From: Streptomyces sp. NBC_01353
GTDB taxonomy: Bacteria; Actinomycetota; Actinomycetes; Streptomycetales; Streptomycetaceae
Reading direction: 5' to 3'
DNA length: 64,000 nucleotides
Assembly: GCF_036237275.1 (NCBI RefSeq)
Contig: NZ_CP108352.1
Span: 1,736,001-1,800,000 of the forward strand
Part shown: positions 34,736-42,833 of the stretch, piece by piece
How positions within the stretch are numbered: position 1 is the stretch's first letter
Layout: every line of letters starts with the position of its first letter
Program-made: the position numbers and the translations under genes
The notes under the pieces: model-generated
Seen by the model: the letters and a program-made list of their open reading frames with translations, nothing else
Database searches by the model: none
What the model was told of the DNA's origin: nothing

Positions 34736-36139
34736 CTAGTTCAGGTACTGGCAGGTGGATCGCGGGGTGAAGACGCCGTGCCCGGCGCGGCCGGTGAACT
34801 TCCGGTGGTCGACGACTAGTTCGCCGCGGGAGAGTACGGTCTCGACCTGGCCGGTGACGGTCTTCCCCTCGTACGCGGAGTAGTCGACGTTCATGTGGTG
34901 GGACTCCACCGACAGCGTCTGGACGGCGTGCGGGTCGTAGATCACCACGTCGGCGTCGGCGCCCGGGGCGATCGTGCCCTTCTGCGGGTAGAGGCCGAAC
35001 ATCCGGGCCGGGGTCGCGCAGGCGATCTCGATCCAGCGCCGGCGGCTGATGTGCCCGTCGACGACGGCCTGATGGAGCAGGTCCATTCGGTTCTCCACGC
35101 CCGGCAGGCCGTTGGGGATCTTCGAGAAGTCCCCGCGCCCCAGATCCTTCTGGCCGGTGAAGCAGAACGGGCAGTGGTCGGTGGAGACGACCTGGAGGTC
35201 GTTGGTCCGCAGGCCGCGCCAGAGGGCCTCCTGGTGCTCCTTCGGCCGCAGCGGCGTCGAACAGACGTACTTGGCGCCCTCGAAGTCGGGCTCGGCCAGG
35301 TTGTCCGTGGACAGGAAGAGGTACTGGGGGCAGGTCTCGCCGAAGACCGGCAGGCCCATGTCCCGGGCCGCCGCCAACTCCCGTACCGCCTCGTCGGCGG
35401 AGACGTGGACGACGTACAGCGGCGCCCCGGCGACCCGGGCGAGCTGGATGGCGCGGTGGGTGGCCTCGGCCTCCAGGAGGACCTTGCGGACCTCCCCGTG
35501 GTAGCGGGGATCGGTCTCGCCGCGGGCCAGGGCCTGTTCGACCAGGACGTCGATCGCGATGCCGTTCTCGGCGTGCATCATGATCAGCCCACCGTCGACG
35601 GCGGCCCGCTGCATCGCCCGCAGGATCTGGCCGTCGTCCGAGTAGAAGACCCCCGGATAGGCCATGAACAGCTTGAACGAGCTCACGCCTTCCTGGACGA
35701 GGCGGTCCATCTCCTTGAGCGTCGTCTCGTTCACGTCGGACATGATCATGTGGAAGCCGTAGTCGATGGCGCACTTGCCGTCGGCCTTGGCGTACCAGGT
35801 GTCGAGTCCTTCACGCAGGGTGTGCCCGACGCTCTGCACGGCGAAGTCGACGATGGTGGTGGTGCCGCCCCAGGCGGCGGCCTGGGTCCCGGTCTCGAAG
35901 GTGTCGGAGGCGAAGGTGCCGCCGAACGGCAGCTCCATGTGGGTGTGCGCGTCGACGCCGCCCGGGATGACATAGCGGTCGGTGGCGTCGATGACGCGGT
36001 CGGCGGTCCAGCCGGCGGCCGCGTCGGAGCCGTGCGCGGCGAGCGCGGCGATCCTGCCGTCCTCGATCAGGACGTCTGCGTGGATCTCGTCGGCGGCGGT
36101 GACGACGAGGCCGCCGCGGATGAGGGTGCGGGTGCTCAC
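34736..36139 (-). CDS. hydA: dihydropyrimidinase (hydantoinase)
   Basis: 467-residue amidohydrolase that opens dihydrouracil or 5-substituted hydantoins to N-carbamoyl products. Metal ligands: GGVDAHTHMELPFG (about 60-73), carbamylated lysine in VSSFKLFMAYPG, MMHAENG, YVVHVSADEA, and the aspartate in VVSTDHCPFCF. All essential positions are visible, and the length is normal. GTG start with GAGGGGGA upstream. It is third in an operon whose first gene encodes the enzyme that hydrolyses its product. Confidence 0.92.
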   Translation of the reverse strand: MSTRTLIRGGLVVTAADEIHADVLIEDGRIAALAAHGSDAAAGWTADRVIDATDRYVIPGGVDAHTHMELPFGGTFASDTFETGTQAAAWGGTTTIVDFAVQSVGHTLREGLDTWYAKADGKCAIDYGFHMIMSDVNETTLKEMDRLVQEGVSSFKLFMAYPGVFYSDDGQILRAMQRAAVDGGLIMMHAENGIAIDVLVEQALARGETDPRYHGEVRKVLLEAEATHRAIQLARVAGAPLYVVHVSADEAVRELAAARDMGLPVFGETCPQYLFLSTDNLAEPDFEGAKYVCSTPLRPKEHQEALWRGLRTNDLQVVSTDHCPFCFTGQKDLGRGDFSKIPNGLPGVENRMDLLHQAVVDGHISRRRWIEIACATPARMFGLYPQKGTIAPGADADVVIYDPHAVQTLSVESHHMNVDYSAYEGKTVTGQVETVLSRGELVVDHRKFTGRAGHGVFTPRSTCQYLN

Positions 36140-36165
36140 GGGTTGTCCCCCTCGGTAGGGATGAA

Positions 36166-37446
36166 CTAGAGGGCTCGGAGGGCCTGTTCGAGGATGGCCG
36201 CGCCCTCTTCGGCCTCGGCGACGGTGAGCGAGAGCGGCGGGGCGATCCGCAGGGAGCTGGTGTTGTGGCCGCCGCCCTTGCCGATGAGCAGTCCGTTCTC
36301 GCGGGCGGCCTCCAGGACGGCCGTGGCCGCCGCGGGGTCGGCCTCGTCGGTGCCGGGCCTGGTCAGTTCGATACCGATCATCAGGCCGCGGCCGCGCACC
36401 TCCCGTACCGCCTCGACGCCCGCGCCGGCTGCCCTCAACCGCTCGATCAGCAGGCCGCCGACGCGGCGGGCGTTGCCCTGGAGGTCATGTTCGAGCAGAT
36501 GGCCGAGGTTGGCGAGGCCGGCGGCCATGGTGATCGGCGAACCGCCGAAGGTGGAGATCGAGTTGGCGTCGAGGCAGTTCATGATCTCGGCGCGGGCGAC
36601 GACTCCGCCGACGGACATGCCGTTGCCGATGCCCTTGGCGAAGGTGAGGATGTCGGGCGGGCCCGCCTGGTCGTGCGCCTGCCAGCCCCAGAAGTGGTCG
36701 CCGGTTCGTCCCCAGCCGGTCTGCACCTCGTCGGAGATCCACAGGATGCCGTGCCGGTCCAGGACGCGGCGGAAGGCGGCGTAGAGGCCGTCGGGCGGGG
36801 AGGTGAAGCCGCCGACGCCCTGGATGGGTTCGGCGATGAGCGCGGCGACGTCCCGGGTGTGGCCGAGGAGGTCTTCGAGGTCGGCGACGCAGGCTTCGAT
36901 GAACCGCTCGTCGGTGTACTGCGCGTAGGGGCCGCGGGTGCGGACGCCGCCGTGCACGTACAGGGTCTGGAGCGGGGAGAGGCCGGTCGGAGACCAGGCG
37001 CGGTTTCCGGTGATGCCGACGGTGGAGAAGGAGCGGCCGTGGTAGCTGTTGCGCATCGCCAGGATCTGGCTGGAGCGGCGGTACGCGGTGGCGAGCAGCA
37101 GGGCCGTGTCGTTGGCCTCGGTGCCGGAGGTGGTGAAGAAGACCCGGGCGTCGGGGATGCCGGAGAGGGTGGCGATCCGCTCGGCGAGCTCGACCATCGG
37201 CCGGTTGAGGTAGAGCGTCGAGGAGTGGATGATCCGGCCGGCCTGCTCGGTGACGGCCTTGGTGACCTCGGGCAGGGCGTGCGCGGTCATGGTGGTGAGG
37301 ATGCCGCCGAAGAAGTCGAGGTACCTGTTCCCTTCGACGTCCCAGACGTGTCGGCCCTCACCGTGGGTGATCTCGATGGGGTCCTGGTAGTAGAGGGCGA
37401 CCCAGTCGGGAATGACGGCGCGATGGCGGTCGTAGAGGTCGTTCAC
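36166..37446 (-). CDS. class III aminotransferase, probably beta-alanine or related
   Basis: 426-residue PLP enzyme. Motifs: TTSGTEANDTALLLAT, NSYHGRSFSTVG, LIAEPIQGVGGF, WISDEVQTGWGRTG, and the PLP lysine in LTFAKGIGNG. It transfers amino groups from an omega-amino acid or alanine. The GTG start overlaps the stop of the ureidopropionase-like gene (GTGA), and the hydantoinase gene follows 26 bases later. Beta-alanine, the product of dihydrouracil breakdown, is the obvious substrate by context; the sequence alone does not exclude alanine--glyoxylate or GABA aminotransferase. Confidence 0.86.
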   Translation of the reverse strand: MNDLYDRHRAVIPDWVALYYQDPIEITHGEGRHVWDVEGNRYLDFFGGILTTMTAHALPEVTKAVTEQAGRIIHSSTLYLNRPMVELAERIATLSGIPDARVFFTTSGTEANDTALLLATAYRRSSQILAMRNSYHGRSFSTVGITGNRAWSPTGLSPLQTLYVHGGVRTRGPYAQYTDERFIEACVADLEDLLGHTRDVAALIAEPIQGVGGFTSPPDGLYAAFRRVLDRHGILWISDEVQTGWGRTGDHFWGWQAHDQAGPPDILTFAKGIGNGMSVGGVVARAEIMNCLDANSISTFGGSPITMAAGLANLGHLLEHDLQGNARRVGGLLIERLRAAGAGVEAVREVRGRGLMIGIELTRPGTDEADPAAATAVLEAARENGLLIGKGGGHNTSSLRIAPPLSLTVAEAEEGAAILEQALRAL

Positions 37447-38285
37447 GGCTGCACCAGCCCGTCGTACGCGTCGGGACGGCGGTCGCGGTAGAAGGCCCAC
37501 TGCTGCCGGACCTCGTCGATGACACGGAAGTCGAGGTCGCGTACGACGAGTTCCTCGGCCTTGTCGGAGGCGACGTCGCCGACGAACTGGCCGCGGGGGT
37601 CGACGAAGTAGCTGGTGCCGTAGAAGTCGTTGTCGCCGTACTCCTCCTGCCCGACCCGGTTGATGGCGGCGATGAAGTACTCGTTGGCGACGGCGGCCGC
37701 GGGCTGCTCCAGCTGCCAGAGGTAGGAGGAGAGGCCGCGCGAGGTGGCGGACGGGTTGTACACCAACTGCGCGCCGTTGAGGCCGAGTTGGCGCCACCCC
37801 TCGGGGAAGTGGCGGTCGTAGCAGATGTAGACGCCGACCTTGCCGACGGCGGTGTCGAACACCGGCCAGCCGGCGTTGCCCGGGCGGAAGTAGTACTTCT
37901 CCCAGAACCCCTTGACCTGCGGGATGTGGTGCTTGCGGTACTTGCCGAGGTAGGAGCCGTCGGCGTCGATCACGGCGGCGGTGTTGTAGTAGAAGCCCGA
38001 GTCCTCGACCTCGAAGACGGGGACGACGATCACCATGCCGGTCTCGCGGGCCAGCTCCTTCATCCGCGTGACGGTCGGCCCGTCCGGGACGGGCTCGGCC
38101 CAGCGGTAGTGCTCGGGCTCCTGCACCTGGCAGAAGTAGGGGGCGTTGAACACCTCCTGGAATCCGATGACCTTGGCCCCCTGCCGGGCCGCCTCGCGGG
38201 CATGTTCCTCATGCTTGGCGATCATGGATTCGGTGTCGCCGGTCCAGGTCGCCTGGACGAGTGCGGCGCGTACGACGTCGGTCAT
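37443..38285 (-). CDS. nitrilase-superfamily hydrolase, beta-ureidopropionase-like
   Basis: 280-residue C-N hydrolase with the Glu-Lys-Cys triad: E44 in GFQEVFNAPYF, K118 in YRKHHIP, C155 in VYICYDRHFPEGW. The Asn/Pro surroundings match N-carbamoyl-beta-alanine or N-carbamoylputrescine amidases rather than true nitrilases. It is the first gene of a four-gene operon with hydantoinase and transaminase, so N-carbamoyl-beta-alanine to beta-alanine is the natural job. Start ATG at 38285. Confidence 0.88.
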   Translation of the reverse strand: MTDVVRAALVQATWTGDTESMIAKHEEHAREAARQGAKVIGFQEVFNAPYFCQVQEPEHYRWAEPVPDGPTVTRMKELARETGMVIVVPVFEVEDSGFYYNTAAVIDADGSYLGKYRKHHIPQVKGFWEKYYFRPGNAGWPVFDTAVGKVGVYICYDRHFPEGWRQLGLNGAQLVYNPSATSRGLSSYLWQLEQPAAAVANEYFIAAINRVGQEEYGDNDFYGTSYFVDPRGQFVGDVASDKAEELVVRDLDFRVIDEVRQQWAFYRDRRPDAYDGLVQP

Positions 38286-38602
38286 GAGCTGCTCCTTCGG
38301 CGCGGCGTCAGAGAGCCTCTACGCACGTAGACACGGTGCGTAGGAGGAGAACGTAAGCCCCGTCCCATCCCGGAGCAAGACCACCGCCGGGAACCGCCGG
38401 AGTCGATCATGATTCGTACCCGAGTGGTCCACGTCGGACACGCACCGACACGTCCCGTTCCTCAACGGTACGTGCCGGTACGCGTCGGCGGCTGCGGTAC
38501 GCGCCGGTCGTGGGCGCCTTTCCGTGGTTTCCGGTGCTATCCCGCGCTTCCTGGGCTTCCGGCGTTGTCGCTGCCGGCTGTGCTCCGGTCGCTTGCGGTG
38601 CG
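38286..38602. other. 317-bp intergenic region upstream of the pyrimidine operon
   Basis: The first 120 bases hold the operon promoter region with the palindromic operator. From about 38407 to 38602, up to the end of the leftward gene next to it, I see no convincing gene, repeat or terminator. Confidence 0.5.
38319..38343. promoter_or_regulatory. palindromic candidate operator of the pyrimidine-degradation operon
   Basis: CTACGCAC-N9-GTGCGTAG (38319-38326 and 38336-38343), with a nested CTACG-CA-CGTAG palindrome in the left half. It is 34-58 bases upstream of the first gene's start codon, exactly where a repressor or activator site is expected. I see no regulator gene in the operon. The regulator is unknown. 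Confidence 0.6.
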
Positions 38603-39913
38603 TCAGGCTCCGGCGAGTCCCGCGACGCGCAGCGCGTGCACCAGGTCCCGTTCGCGCACCGGGGACACCGCACGGGCGGCTTCCAGGAGTTGCGGCACGA
38701 GGCCGTGCGGATCGGCGGCGGCGAACCGGGCGGCGTCCTCGGGAGCGCGGACCCGGAGGAACGCGGCGAGCAGCGCGTGCGCCTCACGGTGATGACCCTC
38801 GGCACGCAGAGCGGCACAGGCGCCGGCGAGCTCCTCCACGGGGCGGGCGACGCCCTGGCGCAGCAGCTGGTCGCAGTCCTGGGGCCGGCCCGCGTCGGCG
38901 AGCGCGCCCGCTACAGCCGCGAGCCGGCCGGGCGGCAGCGAGGCCGCCTCCCAGAGCAGGGTGGCCCAGTCGGCGTCGAGGCCGGCCCGGTGGAGCTCCG
39001 CCGCGAGCGCGGGCAGCCAGGCGGGCGGCCCGGCGGCGGCCTCGCAGAGCAGTGCGTGCGCCTCGCCGCCTCGCCCCTGGGCGCGCAGCCGCTGCAGGGC
39101 GTAGACCGCGTTCCCGGCGGCGCGGGCCGCATCCTCGGCGACCTTCGGCGGGGCGGCACGGGGCGCCGGGGCGGGCGCCTCGGCCCCGCCGAACCGGGCG
39201 CCGCGCGGAGCCGCCCCGGCCACGGGCAGTTCGGGGACGGGCACGGCCTCCCCGGCCTCCTCGGCCTCGTCCATCCACGCGTACCGGGCGCCCCGGGGGC
39301 GCCGCTTGGCGGCGGCACGCTTCCGGGAGGGTTGGGGATCACGGGCGACGGGTGCGGGCTCGGGATCCGTGGTGAGCGGCGGGCCGGCAGCCCACGCCGG
39401 GCCGCGCCCGCCGTCCGGTCCGCCCGTCAATCGGGCCAGGCGGCCGGTCAGTTCGGCGATGCGGGCCGTGGCACGGGCGTGGTCGTCCTGGGCCCAGGCC
39501 AGGTCGCCGCTCAGCAGGGGTGCGTCCGGGGAGGCGGGGTCGGCGCGCAGTCGGGCGTCGAGGTCGCGGGACCGGCTCTCGGCGTACCGCCGTTCCTTCT
39601 CCATCAGCGCCAGTCGTTCGCGCAGCGCCTCCGCACCGCCGGACAGCCGGTCGTGCGCGGCGGCGGCCGCCGTGTGCAGCGCCCTCGCCCGGGCGACCCC
39701 GGGACCGGCGTCCGCCTCGCCCAGGTCGTGGAGCAGGGACTCGACGACGTCCCAGGGCAGGATCTCCGTACCGTCGAAGCAGGACCGCAGCCCTTCCGGG
39801 TCCCGGCTCGCGAAGACTCCGTACCAGCCCTCGCCCGGTCTCAGACGGGCCACCATGTCTCGCAGGTGGTGCGCGAACGCACTGACCTCTGCCGGGAGTT
39901 GATACACCGTCAT
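38603..39913 (-). CDS. Streptomyces protein of unknown function with coiled-coil and Pro/Ala-rich linker
   Basis: 436 residues. The N-terminal 90 contain a conserved-looking opening (TVYQLPAEVSAFAHHLRDMV, WYGVFASRDPEGLRSCFDG) that I associate with a Streptomyces-specific family without known function. A helical part (about 95-165, HDRLSGGAEALRERLALMEK) suggests a coiled coil, followed by a low-complexity Pro/Ala/Arg linker and a C-terminal region of repeated helical Ala/Leu/Glu segments (EAHALLCEAAAG, EAHALLAAFLR). The ATG at 39913 is my choice; an ATG 17 codons upstream is possible. Confidence 0.7.
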   Translation of the reverse strand: MTVYQLPAEVSAFAHHLRDMVARLRPGEGWYGVFASRDPEGLRSCFDGTEILPWDVVESLLHDLGEADAGPGVARARALHTAAAAAHDRLSGGAEALRERLALMEKERRYAESRSRDLDARLRADPASPDAPLLSGDLAWAQDDHARATARIAELTGRLARLTGGPDGGRGPAWAAGPPLTTDPEPAPVARDPQPSRKRAAAKRRPRGARYAWMDEAEEAGEAVPVPELPVAGAAPRGARFGGAEAPAPAPRAAPPKVAEDAARAAGNAVYALQRLRAQGRGGEAHALLCEAAAGPPAWLPALAAELHRAGLDADWATLLWEAASLPPGRLAAVAGALADAGRPQDCDQLLRQGVARPVEELAGACAALRAEGHHREAHALLAAFLRVRAPEDAARFAAADPHGLVPQLLEAARAVSPVRERDLVHALRVAGLAGA

Positions 39914-40034
39914 ACCGCCCGCACCGCCCGCGCACTCGACTGGAAGCTTCCGGTCCGCGGACATTCGACCCCAGTCGTGTTACGGGACGGCTACAGACAG
40001 TTTTCGCGCAGGGCCCGGCTGTCGCGCGATCGGG

Positions 40035-40415
40035 TCAGAAACGCACGACGATCCCGGTGTGCGGCCGCTTGCCGAGCCGCGCGACGGTGGCGGGCCAGTC
40101 GACAAGCCAGTACTGCCAGGTGTACTTGCGGGAGAGCAGCTTGCGCACCCGGCGCAGCTCCTCCCCCTCCAGCAGCCGGGCAGTCCCCTCGATCCGCACG
40201 GCGTCCTCCGGAACGTTGCCGCGCAGGTCGCAGACGGCGACCACCACGCGGGGGTCGTTCCTCAGCCGCTTGACCTTCCAGGAGTCGCTGCGCGTCCACG
40301 CGTAGAGCTCGTCGCCCTCCACGGCGTACCAGACCGGCGTCGCTACCCCTGTCCCGTTCTTCCGGAAGGTGGTGAGACTGACGTAGCGGCCGCGCCGCAG
40401 CTCCTCGGACATCAT
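40035..40415 (-). CDS. PPOX-class F420-dependent oxidoreductase-like protein
   Basis: 126 residues with a split-barrel FMN/F420-binding fold: RYVSLTTFRKNGTGVATPVW, LYAWTRSDSWKVKRLRNDPR, and DAVRIEGTARLL are the usual strands. This size and pattern fit the pyridoxamine-5'-phosphate oxidase-like subfamily. The start is chosen at the first of two adjacent ATGs (40415). No clear ribosome site. Substrate unknown; ten bases separate it from the HxlR regulator gene upstream on the same strand, so they may form one unit. Confidence 0.78.
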   Translation of the reverse strand: MMSEELRRGRYVSLTTFRKNGTGVATPVWYAVEGDELYAWTRSDSWKVKRLRNDPRVVVAVCDLRGNVPEDAVRIEGTARLLEGEELRRVRKLLSRKYTWQYWLVDWPATVARLGKRPHTGIVVRF

Positions 40416-40425
40416 GCGGCCGAGC

Positions 40426-40821
40426 CTACGCAGACGTCCGACCGCCCTCGTACGCAGCCCTGGCCTCGGTGATCTCGGGCACGTGGGCACGGGCCCAGGC
40501 GCAGGCCGTGTCCAGCGGTTCCAGCAGCGAGCGGCCGAGAGCGGTCAGCGCGTACTCGACCCGGGGCGGGTTCTCGTCATGGACGGTCCGGGTGACGAAG
40601 CCGTCGCGCTCCATGGCCCGGAGGGTCTCCGTGAGCACCTTGGGCGTGATCCAGTGCAGCGGCACGCGCAGCTCGGAGAAGCGCCGCGGCTGCCCGTCCT
40701 CCAGGCAGCGCAGCACCATGGCGGTCCACTTGCCGCCGACCCGGACGGGCTGCGCACGCTCGGAGCAGTCGGGGTCGTGGAACATCTCGGGACTCAGCGG
40801 ACGGGGCTCGCTCTCGATCAT
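40426..40821 (-). CDS. HxlR-family transcriptional regulator
   Basis: 131-residue winged-helix regulator. The helix-turn-helix spans about 29-80 (WTAMVLRCLEDGQPRRFSEL, then ITPKVLTETLRAMERDGFVT), with ALTALGRSLLEPLDTACAWA at the dimer helix. It has one cysteine near residue 19 (DCSERAQ), the position where redox-sensing members such as YodB/QorR carry theirs. It is divergent from an NAD(P)-binding reductase-like gene that it may control through the site at 40839-40855. Confidence 0.9.
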   Translation of the reverse strand: MIESEPRPLSPEMFHDPDCSERAQPVRVGGKWTAMVLRCLEDGQPRRFSELRVPLHWITPKVLTETLRAMERDGFVTRTVHDENPPRVEYALTALGRSLLEPLDTACAWARAHVPEITEARAAYEGGRTSA

Positions 40822-40838
40822 GCGTCCGAAGCTAGCCC

Positions 40839-40855
40839 AGTACCCTTGAAGTAAC
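40839..40855. promoter_or_regulatory. AGTA-N7-AGTA candidate HxlR site
   Basis: AGTACCCTTGAAGTAAC lies in the 61-bp gap between the divergent HxlR and NAD(P)-binding genes. It resembles sites I recall upstream of HxlR/reductase pairs in actinobacteria. Inference. Confidence 0.45.
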
Positions 40856-40870
40856 CAGGCACCGCCGTTC

Positions 40871-40876
40871 TACGGT
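40871..40876 (+). promoter_or_regulatory. possible -10 element of the NAD(P)-binding reductase gene
   Basis: TACGGT, six bases, ATG. This is the spacing expected of a leaderless transcript. Confidence 0.35.
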
Positions 40877-40882
40877 CCCGTC

Positions 40883-41557
40883 ATGAGCGACGACACGAAG
40901 AACAACGACGGCATCAAGAACATCATCGTCTTCGGGGCGGGCGGGCGCGTCGGCCGGGCCGCGGTGAACGAGGCGGTCGCCCGCGGGCACCGCGTGACGG
41001 CCGTGGTTCGCGACCCGGCGAAGTACCGTGACCTGGAGGGGAGTTCGGTCAGGCTGGTACGCGGGGACGTGACCGATCCGGCGTCGGTGGCGGCCCTGGC
41101 GGCGGGCCACGGCGCGGCGGTGAACGCCTCGGCGCGCCTCGACATCCCCTCGGAGGAGTACTTCACGGCGGCGGCTCGGGCCCTGGTCAGCGGGCTCGAC
41201 CGGGCGGCCGTACGACGGCTGTTGACGGTGGGGATCGGGGCGACACTGGAGACCGCGCCGGGCGTACGGGTGATGGACGGGCCCGAATTCCCGGCGGCCT
41301 TCCGCACGTTCTCCCAGGGGCATGTGGCGGAGTTCGAGCTGCTGGGCGCAGAGGCCGGGCCGGAGCTCGACTGGCTGATGATGGTCCCGCCGCTGGATCT
41401 GAACCAGGAGGCGACGGTGACCGGCGGCTACCGGACGGCCGTGGGCACCGTGCTCGACGGGCCCGGCCGGATCGCGCACGCGGATTTCGCGCGTGCGCTG
41501 ATCGACGAGATCGACCGGCCGCGCCACAGCCGCGTCCAGCTCGCCGTCTCCGTCTGA
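40883..41557 (+). CDS. NAD(P)-binding Rossmann-fold protein, NADH-flavin reductase/NmrA-like
   Basis: 224 residues, opening NIIVFGAGGRVGRAAVNEAV (about 13-32), a dinucleotide-binding GxGGxxG motif, and VTAVVRDPAKY after strand 2. An SDR-like fold without the catalytic Tyr-x3-Lys pair; the region around YFTAAARALVSGL may be a binding helix. Such proteins, next to HxlR regulators, are often NADPH-dependent reductases of quinones or electrophiles. Specificity is not visible. Confidence 0.83.
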   Translation: MSDDTKNNDGIKNIIVFGAGGRVGRAAVNEAVARGHRVTAVVRDPAKYRDLEGSSVRLVRGDVTDPASVAALAAGHGAAVNASARLDIPSEEYFTAAARALVSGLDRAAVRRLLTVGIGATLETAPGVRVMDGPEFPAAFRTFSQGHVAEFELLGAEAGPELDWLMMVPPLDLNQEATVTGGYRTAVGTVLDGPGRIAHADFARALIDEIDRPRHSRVQLAVSV

Positions 41558-41595
41558 AACGGATCGAGAGGCGGCGGACGCGACCGGCGCGAGAA

Positions 41596-41856
41596 TCAGA
41601 CCGGCACCAGCGCGCAGCGCGTGACGATGTCGTCCATCGAGAGGCCCAGCACCCCCGCGAGCGCCGCGACGGTGAAGAAGGCGGGGGTCGGGGCCCGCCC
41701 GGTCTCGATCTTGCGGAGTGTCTCGGCGGAGAGTCCGGCGGCCGCGGCGATCTCGACCATGGAACGGCCGCCGCGCGCCTCGCGCAGCAAAATGCCGAGC
41801 CGCTCGCCGCGCTCGCGCTCTTCGGGGGTCAGGGGTGTACGAACCATGGCGACCAT
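41596..41856 (-). CDS. XRE-family small DNA-binding protein
   Basis: 86 residues consisting of one lambda-repressor-type helix-turn-helix: LGILLREARGGRSMVEIAAA, GLSAETLRKIETGRAPTPAF, and FTVAALAGVLGLSMDDIV. Two in-frame ATGs (41856, 41847), neither with a ribosome-binding site. The first is 24 bases from the divergent start of map; both messages may be leaderless. Likely regulator of itself and/or map. Confidence 0.85.
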   Translation of the reverse strand: MVAMVRTPLTPEERERGERLGILLREARGGRSMVEIAAAAGLSAETLRKIETGRAPTPAFFTVAALAGVLGLSMDDIVTRCALVPV

Positions 41857-41860
41857 TCTA

Positions 41861-41873
41861 ATACCGGTATAGT
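41861..41873. promoter_or_regulatory. 10-bp palindrome with overlapping opposed -10 hexamers
   Basis: ATACCGGTAT (41861-41870) sits in the 24-bp gap between the XRE gene and map. Rightward TATAGT (41868-41873) is seven bases before the map ATG. The leftward TATACC (41866-41871 on the other strand) is nine bases before the XRE ATG. The two candidate -10s overlap by four bases. Confidence 0.55.
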
Positions 41874-41880
41874 AATTGGC

Positions 41881-42648
41881 ATGGTCGAGATCAAGACGGA
41901 TGAATCAGTGCGCGCCATGCGCGAGGCCGGACGGGTGGTGGCCGAGGCGCTGGCGGCCGCGCGGAAGAAGGCGGCGCCCGGGGTGAGCCTGCGGGAGCTG
42001 GACGGGGCCGCCCGGGAAGTCCTCGCGGCGGCCGGGGCCGGCTCGCCGTTCCTGGACTACCACCCCGACTGGGCCCCGGTGCCCTTCCCCGCGGTCGTGT
42101 GCGTCTCCGTGAACGACGCGATCGTCCACGGCATCCCGGGCGACCGGCGCCTCGCGGACGGGGACCTGGTCTCCGTCGACTGCGGGGCGCTCCTCGGAGG
42201 CTGGGCGGGCGACTCCGCGATCAGCTTCACCGTCGGCCGGGCCCGCCCCGCGGACACCCGGCTGATCGACACGGCGTACGCCGCCCTGGAGGCGGGCATC
42301 GGCGCGGCCGTCGTCGGCAACCGCATCGGCGACATCGCGCACGCGATCGGCCGGGTCTGCCGGGACGCGGGTTACGGCGTCCCGGACGGCTTCGGCGGTC
42401 ACGGGATCGGCCGCACGATGCACGAGGACCCGGGCGTCCCCAACGAGGGACGCCCCGGGCGGGGGATGCCACTGCGCCACGGGATGGTCATCGCGATCGA
42501 GCCGATGCTGATCGGAGGAGGCGGGGACGAGCACTACACGGCGCGGGACGGCTGGACGGTCCACACCATGGACGGCTCCCGCGCGGCCCACACCGAACAC
42601 ACGGTCGCGATCACCGACGACGGCCCGAGGATCCTCACGGCGCTGTAG
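41881..42648 (+). CDS. map: type I methionine aminopeptidase
   Basis: 255 residues, the normal size, removing N-terminal Met from nascent proteins. The five metal ligands are visible: DLVSVDCGALLGGWAGDS (two aspartates), GHGIGRTMHEDPGVPN (His), IAIEPML (Glu), and EHTVAITD (Glu). It is the XRE-linked copy; Streptomyces genomes often have more than one map. ATG at 41881, no leader seen, a TATAGT -10 element immediately upstream. Confidence 0.93.
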   Translation: MVEIKTDESVRAMREAGRVVAEALAAARKKAAPGVSLRELDGAAREVLAAAGAGSPFLDYHPDWAPVPFPAVVCVSVNDAIVHGIPGDRRLADGDLVSVDCGALLGGWAGDSAISFTVGRARPADTRLIDTAYAALEAGIGAAVVGNRIGDIAHAIGRVCRDAGYGVPDGFGGHGIGRTMHEDPGVPNEGRPGRGMPLRHGMVIAIEPMLIGGGGDEHYTARDGWTVHTMDGSRAAHTEHTVAITDDGPRILTAL

Positions 42649-42662
42649 GCGCGCGCCCGTCG

Positions 42663-42731
42663 GCGCGGGCGGCGGTGGCGCGGGCGGCGGTGGCGCGGGC
42701 GGCGATGGCCCGGGCGGCGATGGCCCGGGCG
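42663..42731 (+). repeat. 15-bp tandem repeats downstream of map
   Basis: Four copies (two GCGCGGGCGGCGGTG, one with GATG at the end, one GCCCGGGCGGCGATG) and a partial fifth, starting 15 bases after the map stop. Followed to about 42815 by a different 17-bp C-rich repeat (GCCCGCCCGCCGTCnCn). No gene here. Confidence 0.85.
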
Positions 42732-42833
42732 CCTGGCTTCGGAGGGCGAGCCGCCGTCGCAGCCCGCCCGCCGTCCCGGCCCGCCCGCCGTCTCAGCCCA
42801 CCCGCCCGGAGCCCCGAGCCCCGCCCGCCCTCG

